From positions 40,289,503 through 40,353,502 of the forward strand of contig NC_063049.1 in the NCBI RefSeq assembly GCF_018812025.1: 64,000 nucleotides of DNA. The letters are read 5' to 3'. Origin of the DNA: Megalobrama amblycephala. Lineage: Eukaryota > Chordata > Actinopteri > Cypriniformes > Xenocyprididae. Both the position numbers and the translations under genes were made by a program. Positions 11,297-23,140 of the stretch are shown here, piece after piece. Below the pieces are notes generated by a model, which ran no database searches, was not told the DNA's origin, and saw nothing but the letters and a program-made list of their open reading frames with translations. Position 1 is the stretch's first letter. Each line of letters begins with the position of its first letter.

Positions 11297-12614
11297 AAAG
11301 TGCCCTGCACAGGAGATGGGGGAACGATAAGCACAAGCGAAATGCTTATAACCAGGCAGGGGCAGAGTACTGAGCGCAAAGTAATTCTGATATTCGAAAT
11401 GCGGTAGGCTGCACCATTGCGATGAGCGTATCCACAATAGTCACGTCGCAGAAATTGCAGTGTTTAGACCAAAGTTGCATGTGTTTAGGTCCTGACAGAT
11501 GAGCACACTATTTCTGTGAACACCAAAAAGCGCTCACTTTACCATCTATTTGTGCTTAGACGGACACGCACACACGGGATTATGTCAAAAGTCCTAGTGC
11601 ATACAGTGCTTATGGCTTAGGTAACGCGAACACAGAAAACCGATATGGATCATTATAGGGGATCGGCGCAATCGATCTTCGCATTCGATGAAATGTTAGA
11701 ATATCATCAGGATGATATTAGAATTTGATCTAGCTTACAGTCAACAGACTAATACACAGAACAGCATTACAACTTTAAGCATGCTCAAATGCAGATTAGT
11801 ATGATAGCATGACACTAGACCAAGTAAAACAGTTCTGCGTTATCTCACAATTTTAATTTGACGTGCGGTGACGCGCAGCTAAGATGGCAGCGGCCTCATT
11901 TTTGCTTCAAAACTGCTTTTCAGAAATCTTTGGGTAACGTCACGGACACTACGTCCATATTTTTTTACAGTCTATGATCTGAACTAATAAGTGATGTAAC
12001 ATTTGAGTCTTCCCGGCAGAACTTGCGCTAGAGCTTCATTTCATGACTCAATATTATGCATTTCAACAATTTTGAAAATATTTTTTTTGTTTTGAATTGT
12101 TATTTGTCAATGACATAAAACCTCTTGAAAAAAATGTACCAAAAACCATGTATTTTTGTTATTGTATTTGTACATCCACAGCCGAAAATATTCTAAAGAC
12201 AATACACCTGTGTATGTTGATGTTAGTATTTACTTATTTATTTTGCAGTAAAGTTGAACTGTTTGGCTAAGGTCTCTGTGTCAACTGTTTTGAGAGCAGT
12301 TACATTACTTTGGAGAAATGTGTCAAATCTACTGAGAAAAACTGTAACTGTTCATGAGATAGGCCTGAGGAAAGAAACTTTTCTTGTCTGCCTGTTCTAG
12401 TTCTCTGTAGCTCCGACCAGACAGCAACAGTTCAAAGAGAAAGTGGCCTGGGTGTGAGGGGACCAGAATGATTTTACCAGCCCTTTTACTCACTCTGGAT
12501 GACTACAGTTCTTGGAGAGTGAGGAGGGTTCTACTAAAGCAATAAGCCCCAAGAAGCCATGGTTCACAACTACATTCTCAGAATATTTGTGCTGTGTGAA
12601 CAGAATCGCACTGG
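11297..12614. other. Intergenic, no gene recognised
   Basis: Mixed sequence with no conserved open frame and no repeat that I could delimit. Confidence 0.35.
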
Positions 12615-12765
12615 CCATTGCAGTAAGTTACCAAAAGCGAAACCACACACAAAACACCTTAGCAGAGCGGTTCTTTCACACTGACTGATGTGACAGAGCG
12701 CCACACAAGCAGCTCTGCTAAGGTGTTTTGTGTGTGGTTTCGCTTTCGGTAACTTACTGCAATGG
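12615..12765. repeat. Near-perfect 54-bp inverted repeat (hairpin)
   Basis: The left arm is 12615-12668 and the right arm 12712-12765. They are reverse complements with a single mismatch over 54 bp (ttaccaaaag against cttttggtaa with A/G), around a 43-nt loop. The arms contain 'ttttgtgtgtggtttcgc'. This is either a small foldback element or a hairpin-RNA source. It lies about 0.6 kb beyond the 3' end of the UGT gene. Confidence 0.85.
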
Positions 12766-12944
12766 ACATATGAGCTGCGTGTCATCTGAAGGTGTTAGAT
12801 CCAGTCACTGTTCTCCACCAGAGCGGCTATCATCAGTTTTGTGTTTCTTTTCCAAATTCAAATGCTGTGTCATGTGCGAGATGTCGCAAAGGACATGACA
12901 CGCATGTTCAATGGTTAAAGACCGTATAAAAAAAATAAAAAATG

Positions 12945-13040
12945 AATGTTTCATAACCAAGTCAGTATATTGGCCAATGAGACCTGAGCGAACACAAATG
13001 AGAAAAGTAATGAAAAATCCTACCACTTTTATACAGACTG
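12945..13040. repeat. Direct repeat flanking the UGT gene, copy 1
   Basis: A segment starting 'caagtcagtatattggccaa' and ending near 'ccactttttatacagac'-like sequence matches 15826-15921 with few differences. Both copies have the same orientation and lie on opposite sides of the UGT gene, about 2.88 kb apart. Confidence 0.75.
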
Positions 13041-13386
13041 ATAAAACACAAACAAGAGAAGTGATACTTGTACTAGAAAAGTCTGCTTTGGGGGATCTAA
13101 AATTATATCCTAATCTGGGCTGCTAACACAAAGGTCAAATATGTGAATCATAAACTGGAAACATCTACCACCACTGTGCTCATGAGCAGTACATAATCAC
13201 AATCACAGGCTGCCCAAATGGAAGTGTCACTACTGCTTGTGACATTCAGAATAAGACATGTTTACTATGTCAAGTAATGAAATATTTTTGTTGTTTTCCA
13301 TTGACGAAAAATGCTTTATAAAGCTATAAACATACTGTAAAAAAGGAAAGTAGGAAAGTAATGCACATCCTAAAACCTCATCCTCA

Positions 13387-14946
13387 TTACTGTAGCTTGT
13401 TTTTTGTTTTTCTCATGCATATTCTGCAGCAGAAATATTTGATAACCGTATATATGATCAGGATTATGAGTGACACGGCAGAAAGCAGAAACAGTATGAC
13501 ATCAACAGAGTGATAAGAGTACCAGGGCATTTTGTAAGAGTGTGTGTGCAAGTGAGCAGCACCTTTGTGCCTCATAACAAACTCAATCCAGAAGATGGCG
13601 TTGTCCAGAGGCTTCAATGGGACGTCCTTGTGAAGCCTTGAGAGCCTCTGCATGTTCTCCCTATAAGAGGGCTCATGAAGAACCTCTTTAACAGTTTTAA
13701 GAAAGGAGTCCTTATCCACTGTGGCAAAGTCTACATTCTTGGCTACACCCTTTACTCTCATATTTAAAAGATTACTATGCTGGTCAAAAATCAGCCCAAA
13801 TCCAATGATTGGCACCCCGTGGTAGATGGCTTCTTGAATTCCATTGGTTCCTCCATGTGTCACAAAGGCTCTGGTTTTAGGATGACCCAAAAGATCATTC
13901 TGAGGAATCCAGTCCATCATTAAGGTGTTGTTCCCCAGTGCAGATGGTCTCTTTCCTTTGTACCTCCAGATGATCTTCTGTGGAAGTTCTGCAAAAGCTT
14001 CAGCAATTGCCTCAGCCACATCATCAGGAAGCTGACCAAAGAGAGTGCCCAGAGACATAATGATGACACCATGCTCAACAGAGCTCTGTACAAAGTCCTC
14101 AAGGTCTTGTAGAAGAGGCTTTGATGGCTTGCACTGAAAACCTCCAATGTAGACAATGTTTGGCATAGTGGGACGTGGGAATTCAAAAATAAAATCAGCT
14201 CTATGGAGCCACAGATCAGCACCCTGAAGTAAAGAAAAGTAGGATGTTCCTGGGCCAATGAAACGTTTACAAAGTGCATTATAATTTGGAGTAATCATTA
14301 TAGCTAGCTGTATTTCTGGTATGATGTACATCACAACATTCTTCACTCTTTCCAAGAAAGTCATGCGGTCTGATAACTCCAGCATTGAAGCAGGAATATA
14401 AGAAAGTGGTGAAGGAGCTATTACAAAATGAGCCTCGCTGTAAACTGTCCAACGGACATTGAAGACAATGGGCAGTTTGAGATAATGACCCAATAGGACA
14501 CCTCCAAACATGGCTGGATCTGTTAGAATCAAATCATATTTGGAATCTTTTAAGGACTGCATTAGCTGCTGGTCTTCAAACATGTTGATTATAATCTTGT
14601 TTTCTACTTCAAGCATCCCTAAGTAACTTTTCCACATTATTATGTCCAGCTTCAGACGAGCCCAGATTGAACCCTCCCTCATAATTCCCATTAGTCTAGA
14701 TGTAAATGTCTCAAGTAATTCTTCACTAAATCCTCCTTCAAACTTGAGATTGATTGATGTGTAATGAGGTGAGAATTCTTTGATGTACCAGCTGTCTGCT
14801 ATCCGAATGACTGTAACTTCGTGTCCTTTGGCATGAAGTGTTTCAACCAAGATGTTCATGTGGATCCAGTGACTGCCAGCCACGGGAAAGACAAGAACCT
14901 TCCCACTCCGAACAACTGGGACAGTCGTCAGAAAGAGGGTTAGCAT
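13387..14946 (-). CDS. UDP-glucuronosyltransferase, UGT5-like
   Basis: A 519-residue enzyme in a single coding exon. It would transfer glucuronic acid from UDP-glucuronate to lipophilic substrates in the ER lumen. From the ATG at 14946, the protein begins MLTLFLTTVPVVRSG, a signal peptide. SHWIHMN then holds the N-terminal catalytic His region, and LTDPAMFGG holds the partner Asp region. The C-terminal half has WIPQNDLLGHPKTRAFVTHG followed by GTNGIQEAIYHGVPIIG, matching the UGT signature, with the sugar-nucleotide DQ at DQHSN. A C-terminal TM helix (VDVILFLLSAVSLIILIIY) is followed by a short basic tail ending KTKNKLQ, typical of ER-anchored UGTs. The frame also extends 15 nt upstream to a GTG preceded by TTTTTCAG, which may be a splice acceptor. 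I prefer the ATG; an upstream exon could add residues. The single-exon structure fits fish UGT5 genes; the exact member cannot be named. Confidence 0.95.
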   Translation of the reverse strand: MLTLFLTTVPVVRSGKVLVFPVAGSHWIHMNILVETLHAKGHEVTVIRIADSWYIKEFSPHYTSINLKFEGGFSEELLETFTSRLMGIMREGSIWARLKLDIIMWKSYLGMLEVENKIIINMFEDQQLMQSLKDSKYDLILTDPAMFGGVLLGHYLKLPIVFNVRWTVYSEAHFVIAPSPLSYIPASMLELSDRMTFLERVKNVVMYIIPEIQLAIMITPNYNALCKRFIGPGTSYFSLLQGADLWLHRADFIFEFPRPTMPNIVYIGGFQCKPSKPLLQDLEDFVQSSVEHGVIIMSLGTLFGQLPDDVAEAIAEAFAELPQKIIWRYKGKRPSALGNNTLMMDWIPQNDLLGHPKTRAFVTHGGTNGIQEAIYHGVPIIGFGLIFDQHSNLLNMRVKGVAKNVDFATVDKDSFLKTVKEVLHEPSYRENMQRLSRLHKDVPLKPLDNAIFWIEFVMRHKGAAHLHTHSYKMPWYSYHSVDVILFLLSAVSLIILIIYTVIKYFCCRICMRKTKNKLQ

Positions 14947-14961
14947 GATTGGACCAAGCAC

Positions 14962-15752
14962 CTGAAAAACCTGTCCATTTATAGTACCTATATCGCAAAG
15001 GAGGGAAAGCGATTAAGTAAGTGTTTACTATGTTAAAATACAGTAGCCTATTTGTAAATTTGAATAATTATGGTTAAGGTGCAGTATATCATTCTTGCTT
15101 TCTTAAAAAAAGAAACTATATTGAATCTGAATCTATAGAGGAAAGAGAGGCAAATTTTAGCATTTAAAAATATGAAATTAATTGCATTAACTCCAAAAAA
15201 CAAACCATTATTGACATCCCTAATTTATACAAGACCCATATTTATTTGATTAGGGAAACATTCAAATATTACACAGCAATATAAACATGAATCACAATAA
15301 TGCATCTTTTCAAGAGAAAGAAATTCTCACCCATCATTGTGTATTTTGGAAAATCTACCAGGTTAACTTATGTTGAATGGAGTGCAAGTCATCCAACTAC
15401 AAGCACAGACTTTGTCCTTGTTTGAAAGTTTATTTAACAATCATTAAATGGAAAGGGGCATTACCTTCAAAGAATTAGTTAATTAGTTACTATTCAATAG
15501 GGGCCGGTTGCACCAGCTAAGCTTGTAAGACTAGACTGGACATAAAATCCGTTTAAAGTCCTGCATAGAAATAAAGGTGCAATAGAACATTTTCGGAGAA
15601 GCTAGCAATAGCGAGCTAGCTTTCAAATCATAACATCCCACCCTCCCTTCAGAGCACTCTCCAAAGCCATGCCCCCTCCAAAACACATGAAGGCACACAC
15701 AAAGATGCTCTCAGCAAAAGCACCCTTAGTATTGAAAAATGTGTCCTAGCAA

Positions 15753-15757
<5 letters not shown>
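14962..15757. other. Upstream region of the UGT gene
   Basis: AT-rich sequence with no recognised gene. It probably contains the UGT promoter and perhaps a noncoding first exon, but no boundary can be supported. A remnant beginning 'ggggccggttgcaccag' near 15500 looks like a dispersed repeat end. Confidence 0.35.

Positions 15758-15820
<63 letters not shown>
15758..15820. repeat. Poly(A) tract followed by (TA)n
   Basis: About 27 A residues are followed by about 16 TA dinucleotides. Simple sequence. Confidence 0.95.
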
Positions 15821-15822
<2 letters not shown>

Positions 15823-15825
15823 CAT

Positions 15826-15921
15826 GTTTCAAAACCAAGTCAGTATATTGGCCAATGAGAACTGAGCCAACACAAATGAGAAAAACTGTAATGAAAAATC
15901 CTACCACTTTTATACAGACCA
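15826..15921. repeat. Direct repeat flanking the UGT gene, copy 2
   Basis: It matches 12945-13040 in the same orientation, including 'tatattggccaatgaga' and 'gaaaaatcctaccactttta'. It is the likely trace of a tandem duplication unit or a dispersed repeat pair. Confidence 0.75.
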
Positions 15922-16108
15922 GGGGGTGGACTGGGGCAAAAAAGTGGCTCTGGGGATGGGCTTTCTGGCACAAAGCGGCCCATCACACCCAGTCCACAAC
16001 ACACCTCACCATAAAACCCACCAGCTCATTATGCACAGAGCAAATTTTTTACACCACTTTTTATAACATAAAAATATAAAGGCTATTTATTCAAATGCTT
16101 ATCATTAA

Positions 16109-16589
16109 AGGTGCTAAAGAGGATATTTTCGTCGACTGAGAAACCAAAGACTGTTACTGAGTTTTTGAAATGAGCGCATGCGTAAGAACAACCCCCCTCC
16201 TTCGAAGGAACGCCTCCCAAAACTCGTAAACACTCGTATTGGAACACGAGTGTTTACCACCAGCATTCACTGTGTTGTGTTAGTGGATTCATTATGTCGG
16301 ACTCACCGCAGGTAACTCATAATCTGCAGTTGTTACTCCTGTCTCCAGACAAAAACATTGCATGCGGCGCCTGTGGAGTGTGGAAAGTTACTGGAGCGCG
16401 CAGCCGCGCTCGTCTCTCACAAGGAACGTCACGGCAGTGATTGACAAGCCAGAGGGCCAATCTCGTGCACAGATGATGTATATTAATTTTATTCCTTTCA
16501 GTGCACCTAATAAATAGTCTTTTATCAGTTAGTACAGTTTCAAGTAATATTGCAAAAATGTATAAAACAAAACATCCTCTTTAGCACCT
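16109..16589. mobile_element. TTAA-flanked MITE
   Basis: The ends are AGGTGCTAAAGAGGAT and ATCCTCTTTAGCACCT, with TTAA at 16105-16108 and 16590-16593. It shares the AGGTGCT end with the elements at 9437 and 35763, so these may be relatives. Confidence 0.78.
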
Positions 16590-16593
16590 TTAA

Positions 16594-17030
16594 AGGAACA
16601 CTCCACTTTTTTTTCCAACTCCCCTAGAGTTAAACAGTTGAATTTTAGCCAATCTCCGGGTCTGGCGGTACCACTTTTAGCATAGCTTAGCATAGTTCAT
16701 TGAATCTGATTAGACCGTTAGCATCTCGCTCAAAAATGACCAAAGAGTTTCGATATTTTTCCTATTTAAAACTTGACTGTTCTGTAGTTACATCGTGTAC
16801 TAAGATCGACGGAAAATGAAAAGTTGCAGCAGGCGCAATGATATTACGCAGCGGCTGTGACCCCGTTTGCACAGGGAGCGTGCCTTGCAACCATGGAGAC
16901 ATTTGTGAGAGGCACTACGTAATATCACTGCGCCTGCTGCACTCATGGTATGGCAGCAAAGTTCCTTGATTATTACGAAATTAAACATATTTTAAGAAAT
17001 ATGTTTAAGCAATTGAGAAAAACTGTAATT
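16594..17030. repeat. Second TTAA-type element, left end only, with an internal inverted repeat
   Basis: It starts AGGAACACTCCAC directly after the TTAA that ends the previous element, so one TTAA serves both. Inside it, arms containing GCAGCAGGCGCA (about 16822) and TGCGCCTGCTGC (about 16930) pair. A matching right end was not found. Confidence 0.5.
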
Positions 17031-17103
17031 TCAGTGTTTATACTGTTTATACTATAATTCTGTCTGAGGACATGAACAACTCCGGTTAGAACATCACAGG
17101 TTG

Positions 17104-17400
17104 AAAAATGAAATTTCTGTCATTAATTACTCACCCTCATGTTGTTCCAAACCTGTAAGACCTTTGTTCATCTTCGGAACACAAATTAAGATATTTTGAT
17201 GAAATCCGAGAGGTTTTTTTATCCTCCACAGAAAGCAATGAAAATACCACATTTAATGTCCAGAAAAGTAGTAAAAACATTGTTAAAACCGTCAACGTGA
17301 CTACAGTGGTTCAACCTTAATGTTATGAAGTGACGAGAATACTTTTTGTGTGCAAAAACAAAACAAAAATAACAACTTTATTCAACAATCTCTTCTCTCC
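17104..17400. repeat. Half copy of the 'TTACTCACCCTCATG' foldback family
   Basis: It shares 'gtcattaattactcaccctc', 'cttcggaacacaaattaaga' and 'gtgactacagtggttcaa' with the full foldback at 50113-50860. Only one arm is present. Confidence 0.6.
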
Positions 17401-18480
17401 CATGTCAATCTCCTGTGGCCTTCTGACGAAGAACCTGGAAGCGCTGAACGTCAACAACTTATGTTCACACGAGTGGTTGCGGACACTAATATTTGCTGGG
17501 TTCGTTGGTATTTGCTCTGAGGTTTCAGTGGTATTTGCTCTGAGTGCATTAAGTTATTCCGAGTGTTCTGAGGAGCTTATTCATCATTTTCAGTCTGAAC
17601 AGCGTGAGAAATAAAACATTGGGAGAGAAAATGAGATAGCTGCTATTGAACAGGCAGAAACAGAATTTTTCTTCTCAACTGACTCAGCGCAGGGTGACAT
17701 TAAGTATTGTTGTCCAAATCTCAGTTTTTGGAGTTTTGCAAATAATCGAAATATCACACATCTCTTCCCGTAGGATATGAATACACTGCTGTGCAAACTT
17801 TTAATGCTCTCCAAGATAATAATCTAAGATGGTGGAAATGTACAGTGGCTACTACTTGTAATATTAATTAGCAATAATGGTACATATAAAATCCAAATAT
17901 TAGATTATTTTATAGCCAAAATATCTTTGTACTTCTTGGTATCTCAGTGGTTAAAAATGACCTTCCTTGAAAATCCAAAATCACATATAGACATCACACT
18001 GAATTCAAACCTAGTCTTTGGACTAAATTAAACCCTAAAATCTTTTAAAAGAGAAAGTGGTCATGTAAGGACATTAAATGTTTTTAGTATATAGGCTAAG
18101 GAGGTCGGTCTTTATGATGGCAGATTGTAAACTGGTATAGCAAATTGGTATGAACAGATATTAAAGTCTGCTGCATTTTTATTGGAACTTACATATGTGT
18201 TACTGTATCCTGAAATTATGATAACACCACTTTCAGCAAACTGAAAAAGTCTTATTTATAGGCTACCTTACCTGCAGATATTGTAAACTTACATGTCGTT
18301 GCACAGCCATCTAGTGGAAGAAGAAAGAAATGCTGCAGTCTCGCATCTGTGAATACAAATACAGCTGTTTAGATTGTAGTTTAAAAAACCAAGAAGAGTT
18401 TCTTGTATAAGAGATTATGTAAAGTAAGCATGGACATGAAATATTGAATTGAGTTAAACATTTTTTTTATAGACTGTCTT
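17401..18480. other. Intergenic, no gene recognised
   Basis: AT-rich. The short open frames show no recognisable similarity. Confidence 0.35.
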
Positions 18481-19312
18481 AAAGGATTAGTTCACTTTCA
18501 AATTAAAATTTCCTGATAATTTACTCACCCCCATGTCATCCAAGATGTTTATATCTTTCTTTCTTCAGTCGAAAAGAAATTAAGGTATTTCATGAAAACA
18601 TTCCAAGATTTTTCTCCATATAGTGGACTTCAATGGACTCCAAACGGTTGAAGGTCAAAATTACAGTTTCAGTGCAGCTTCAAAGGGCTCTAGGTGATCC
18701 CAGACATTATTTTCTAAAATAATTAAAAATTATATATACGTTTAACCATAAACGCTCATCTTGAACTAGCTCTCTTCTTCTTCTTCTTCTTCTTCTCTAT
18801 CAGAATTCCGGCAGTGTAGACACTGCTAAGTGTATTACTGCCCTCCACAGGTCAAAGTTTGAACTAAATTGTCATATACAATATGCTTGTGCAAGTATAT
18901 AACAATTAGTTCAAACTTTGACCTGTGGAGGGCAGTAATACACTTAGCAGTGTCTACACTGCCGGAATTCTAATAAAGAAGAAGAAGAGAGAAAGTTCAA
19001 GATGAGCATTTATGGTTAAAATGTATATAATTTTAACTTTTTTTTAGAAAATGACTTATCATTTCGCTAGATAAGACCCTTATTCCTCGTCTGGTATTGT
19101 TTAAAGCCCTTTGAAGCTGCACTGAAACTGTAAATTTGACCTTCAACCGTTTGGAGGCAATTGAAGTCCACTATATGGAGAAAAATCCTGGAATGTTTTC
19201 CTCAAAAACCTTCATTTCTTTTCGACTGACGAAAGAAAGACATAAGCATCTTGGATGACATGGAGGTGAGTAAATTATCAGGAAATTTTAATTTGAAAGT
19301 GAACTAATCCTC
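18481..19312. repeat. Large foldback element with a perfect inner palindrome
   Basis: The outer arms start AAAGGATTAGTTCACTTTC and end GAAAGTGAACTAATCCT. They pair imperfectly for about 300 bp each. Further copies of the family are at 35291-36830 and 47514-47963. The centre holds an exact 66-bp inverted repeat (18802-18867 with 18906-18971) around a 38-nt loop, flanked by TTC/GAA triplet runs. Confidence 0.85.
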
Positions 19313-19970
19313 TGCAAAGAAAAAAAAATAGTCAATAGCAAAGTAGTAAACATCGAGTTAGCAACAAAATGAACACTATATCAATTAAAATATTAATGTA
19401 CATGTTAGCAGGCTAGATTTCTTCCTCTGTTCACCTTATTTTGCAAGTTATGCGATTTCATCCGTTTCACTAGCCGCTATAGGTAACGTTGCTAAATAAC
19501 TAGAATAACAAAGTGCAGTAAACGGAAAAACTATTTTCTCTACAAACCAGTTTGTTTATAATTACGACTTAATAATATCGTTGGTAATAAACACCAGTTT
19601 GCAATAACAAACTGTGTTGTACAGCTAACAAATAACGCAGCGGATGACACCGGAAGCCAGACTACTTAAATTTACAAATGGCCGCTCCCGCTCTTACGCT
19701 AAAAATAAAGTAGATAAGCTCTCACATCCAGCATTTTTCTCTGGTACATCTGAACATTCTTCTCATTTATTTGCTCATTCATTTGACGCACAATTAGCTA
19801 TTCTGCCTTGAGTTTGAATAAAAAGAGAAAGACCGAGAGAAAGACCGCGGAGTGATCCGAGAAACATGAAAGTAGCTCCGGCGTGTAACAGAACGGTTGC
19901 CTGGATACGGCAGAACTACTTGACAGTGCATGACGCAACAGCCGTGTGGCTGGCGTCACAATATGAATAC
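19313..19970. other. Upstream sequence of the hairpin-unit array
   Basis: No protein gene recognised. The last 300 bp are more GC-rich and contain CRE-like TGACGCAA and GCGTCA words just upstream of a TATA-like motif. Confidence 0.3.
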
Positions 19971-19978
19971 TATATAAG
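19971..19978 (+). promoter_or_regulatory. Possible TATA box upstream of the tandem hairpin array
   Basis: TATATAAG follows a GC-richer stretch with TGACGCAA and GGCGTCAC words. This is the layout of a Pol II core promoter pointing at the tandem units that begin about 200 bp downstream. It is suggestive only, because TATA-like words are common in AT-rich DNA. Confidence 0.3.
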
Positions 19979-20224
19979 CTGTGGGAATCGGCGCTTGACA
20001 GAAGTCTGCCTCGTCTTGCAGTACAGAGAAGATTAAGCAGAATATTATTATCATCTGTTGATCTTTTATGAACAGGTGAAGGAACTGGTGTCTGTTATCA
20101 GCAGCCTCGTTGACACTGCTTGTGTTTTTATGTTAACATGCGCTATTTGGACGTGTTTGACCGTCTCTTTTGCAGTGTTGGACTCTAGGAGCGACACTGA
20201 AGATGATGGGGATGACTTTTAATC

Positions 20225-20430
20225 GGTTACACTTTATTTTTTTTAAGGTGTCTGTGTCACAGGATAATTATACATTTAAGTGATGAGTAATAATAATTAC
20301 TTTCTGTAGGGTTAGGGTTAGGATGAGGGTTTGGTTTAGGGTTAATTGTATGTCATTATGCATAATTTATTATTATTATTACAGTCTACATGTAACGTGT
20401 AACAATGACACTGTAAAACGAAGTGTTACC
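20225..20430. mobile_element. 206-bp MITE with 8-bp target duplication, inside the first tandem unit
   Basis: The ends are GGTTACACTTTATT and AAGTGTTACC, flanked by TTTTAATC at 20217-20224 and 20431-20438. The other units have an uninterrupted 'cttaatcattcgacc' here, which confirms insertion. hAT-like by target-site length. Confidence 0.82.
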
Positions 20431-22788
20431 TTTTAATCATTTGACTTCTGATCCAAAGGTGTGAGCAAATGAATAATATTATGCACAAAATAATGTTTGT
20501 TTACAGGAGTTTGTTCTGCATATACCAACATCACTTTGTTGAATTATTTTCCCACTATAGATTAGAAAGCTGTGGAAGAAAAATAGCAGCATCCTGACAG
20601 AAAGAGCATTACTTGCTTCTGTGTTGGTAAATTCACACAAATCAAGCTGTTTTTGAAGCATTTAATATTTCTAGCAGTTTCTTTACCCAGTTCTGTCCTC
20701 TTCATTCATTGTAGTTTTCCTAGAGAAGGTTGAGATGATGGACGTTTGGCTTTTGCTGACTTTTGCTGATTGTCTATGATACTTACCTTTATAATCAGTG
20801 TGGCTCAGTGGCAACGGACCATTTCATGAAACCGCACTATAAGACCTTCACAGGTATGTTGTGTGGGACTTTATTTACTAATTACATTGATCACTTGATG
20901 TTAACGAGGATGACAGAATGTGAACCAGTCAAATAACATATTCATTTCCTGCATTCCCATAGAAAAAAAGCTGTAGAGATCCAAACCCACACATCAGACA
21001 AAACATTTCCGTTGCCACTGAGTCACTCTGATTATAAAGGTAAGTAAGTATCAGACAATCAGCAAAAGTGTGCATCAGTGTGCAACAACATGGACTAGGA
21101 GCGACACTGAGGATGATGGGAATGACTCTTAATCATTCGACCTCTGATCCAAAGGTGTGAGCAAATGAATAATATAATGCACAAAATAATGTTTGTTTAC
21201 AGGAGTTTGTGCTGCATATACCAACATCACTTTGTTGAATTATTTTCCCACTATAGATCAGAAAGCTGTGGAGAGAAAACAGCAACATCCTGACAGAGAG
21301 AGCATTACTTGCTTCTGTGTTGGTAAATTTACACAAATCAAGCTGTTTTTTAACATTTTGTTTAATTTGTGGGTTTCATATTTCTAGCAGTTTCTTTATC
21401 CAGTTTTGTCCTCTTCATTCGTTCTAGTTTTCCTAGAGAAGGTTGAGATGATGGACCTTTGGCTTTTGCTGACTTTTGCTGATTGTCTATGATACTTACC
21501 TTTATAATCATTGTGGCTCAGTGTCAACGGACCATTTCATGAAATCGCACTATAAGACATTCACAGGTATGTTGTGTGGGACTTTATTTACTAATTACAT
21601 TGATCACTGGATGTTAACAAGGATGACAGAATGTCAAATAACATATTAATTTCCTGCATTCCCATAGAAAAAAAGCTGTGGAGATCCAAACCCACACATC
21701 GGATAAAACATTTCCGTTGCCACTGAGTCACTCTGATTATAAAGGTAAGTAAGTATCAGACAATCAGCAAAAGTGTGCATCAGTGTGCAACAACATGGAC
21801 TCTAGGAGCGACACTGAGGATGATGGGAATGACTCTTAATCATTCGACCTCTGATCCAAAGGTGTGAGTAAATGAATAATATAATGCACAAAATAATGTT
21901 GTGTTTACAGGAGTTTGTGCTGTATATACCAACATCACTTTGTTGAATTATTTTCCCACTATAGATCAGAAAGCTGTGGAGGAAAAACAGCAACATCCTG
22001 ACAGAGAGAGCATTACTTGCTTCTGTGTTGGTAAATTTGAAGCATTTCATATTTCTAGCAATTTCTTTACCCAGTCGTGTCCTTTTCTCTCATAGTTTTC
22101 CTAGAGAAGGTTGAGATGATGGACTTTGGCTTTTGCTGACTTTTGCTGATTGTCTATGATACTTACCTTTATAATCAGTGTGGCTCAGTGGCAACGGACC
22201 ATTTCATGAAACCGCACTATAAGACATTCACAGGTATGTTGTGTGGGACTTTATTTACTAATTACATTGATCACTGGATGTTAACGAGGATGACAGAATG
22301 TGAACCAGTCAAATAACATTCATTTCCTGCATTCCCATAGAAAAAAAGCTGTGGAGATCCAAACACACACGTCGGACCAAACATTTCCGTTGCCACTGAG
22401 TCACTCTGATTATAAAGGTAAGTAAGTATCAGACAATCAGCAAAAGTGTGCATCAGTGTGCAACAACATGGACTCTAGGAGCGACACTGAGGATGATGGG
22501 AATGACTCTTAATCATTCGACCTCTGATCCAAAGGTGTGAGCAAATGAATAATATAATGCACAAAATAATGTTGTGTTTACAGGATTTTGTGCTGCATAC
22601 CAACATCACTTTGTTGAATTATTTTCCAACTATAGATCAGAAAGCTGTGGAGAGAAAACAGCAACATCCTGACAGAGAGAGCATTACTTGCTTCTGTTTT
22701 GGTAAATTTACACAAATCAAGCTGTTTTTTAACATTTTGTTTAATTTGTGGGTTTCATATTTCTGCACTGACCATTTCAACAAATCCC

Positions 22789-23140
22789 GGTCCCACTTTA
22801 TATTAGGTGGCCTTAACTACTATGTACTTGCATCAGAAAATAAGAACACTGTACTTATTGTGTTAATATTGTTTTGCAAAACACTTGTGCTGCTATTGAG
22901 ATGGGACAGGTTAGGGACAGTTTGGTGGTATGGGTAGGTTTAAGGGTGGGTTAAGGTGTAAGGGATGGGTCAACAGTCTAATTATACATGTAATTACAGA
23001 AATTAATTACACATGTAATTACATGCAGGTATTTTTAAAAAATATAAGTACAATGTAAAAACATGTTTTTACACAATAAGTGCATTGTATCAAATTTAAA
23101 TTCAAGTACATAGTCGTTAAAGCCTACTAATATTAAGTGG
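22789..23140. mobile_element. MITE interrupting the fourth tandem unit
   Basis: The ends GGTCCCACTTTATATTAGG and its near-complement in 'cctactaatattaagtgg' bracket about 350 bp. Inner copies 'actactatgtactt' and 'aagtacatagtcgtt' extend the inverted repeat. It replaced part of the hairpin arm region of this unit. Confidence 0.65.

Noticed and set aside
14947..14961. Starting the UGT protein at GTG 14961
   Set aside because: GTG is not a usual vertebrate start. The ATG five codons later gives a normal signal peptide, and the GTG follows a splice-acceptor-like TTTTTCAG.
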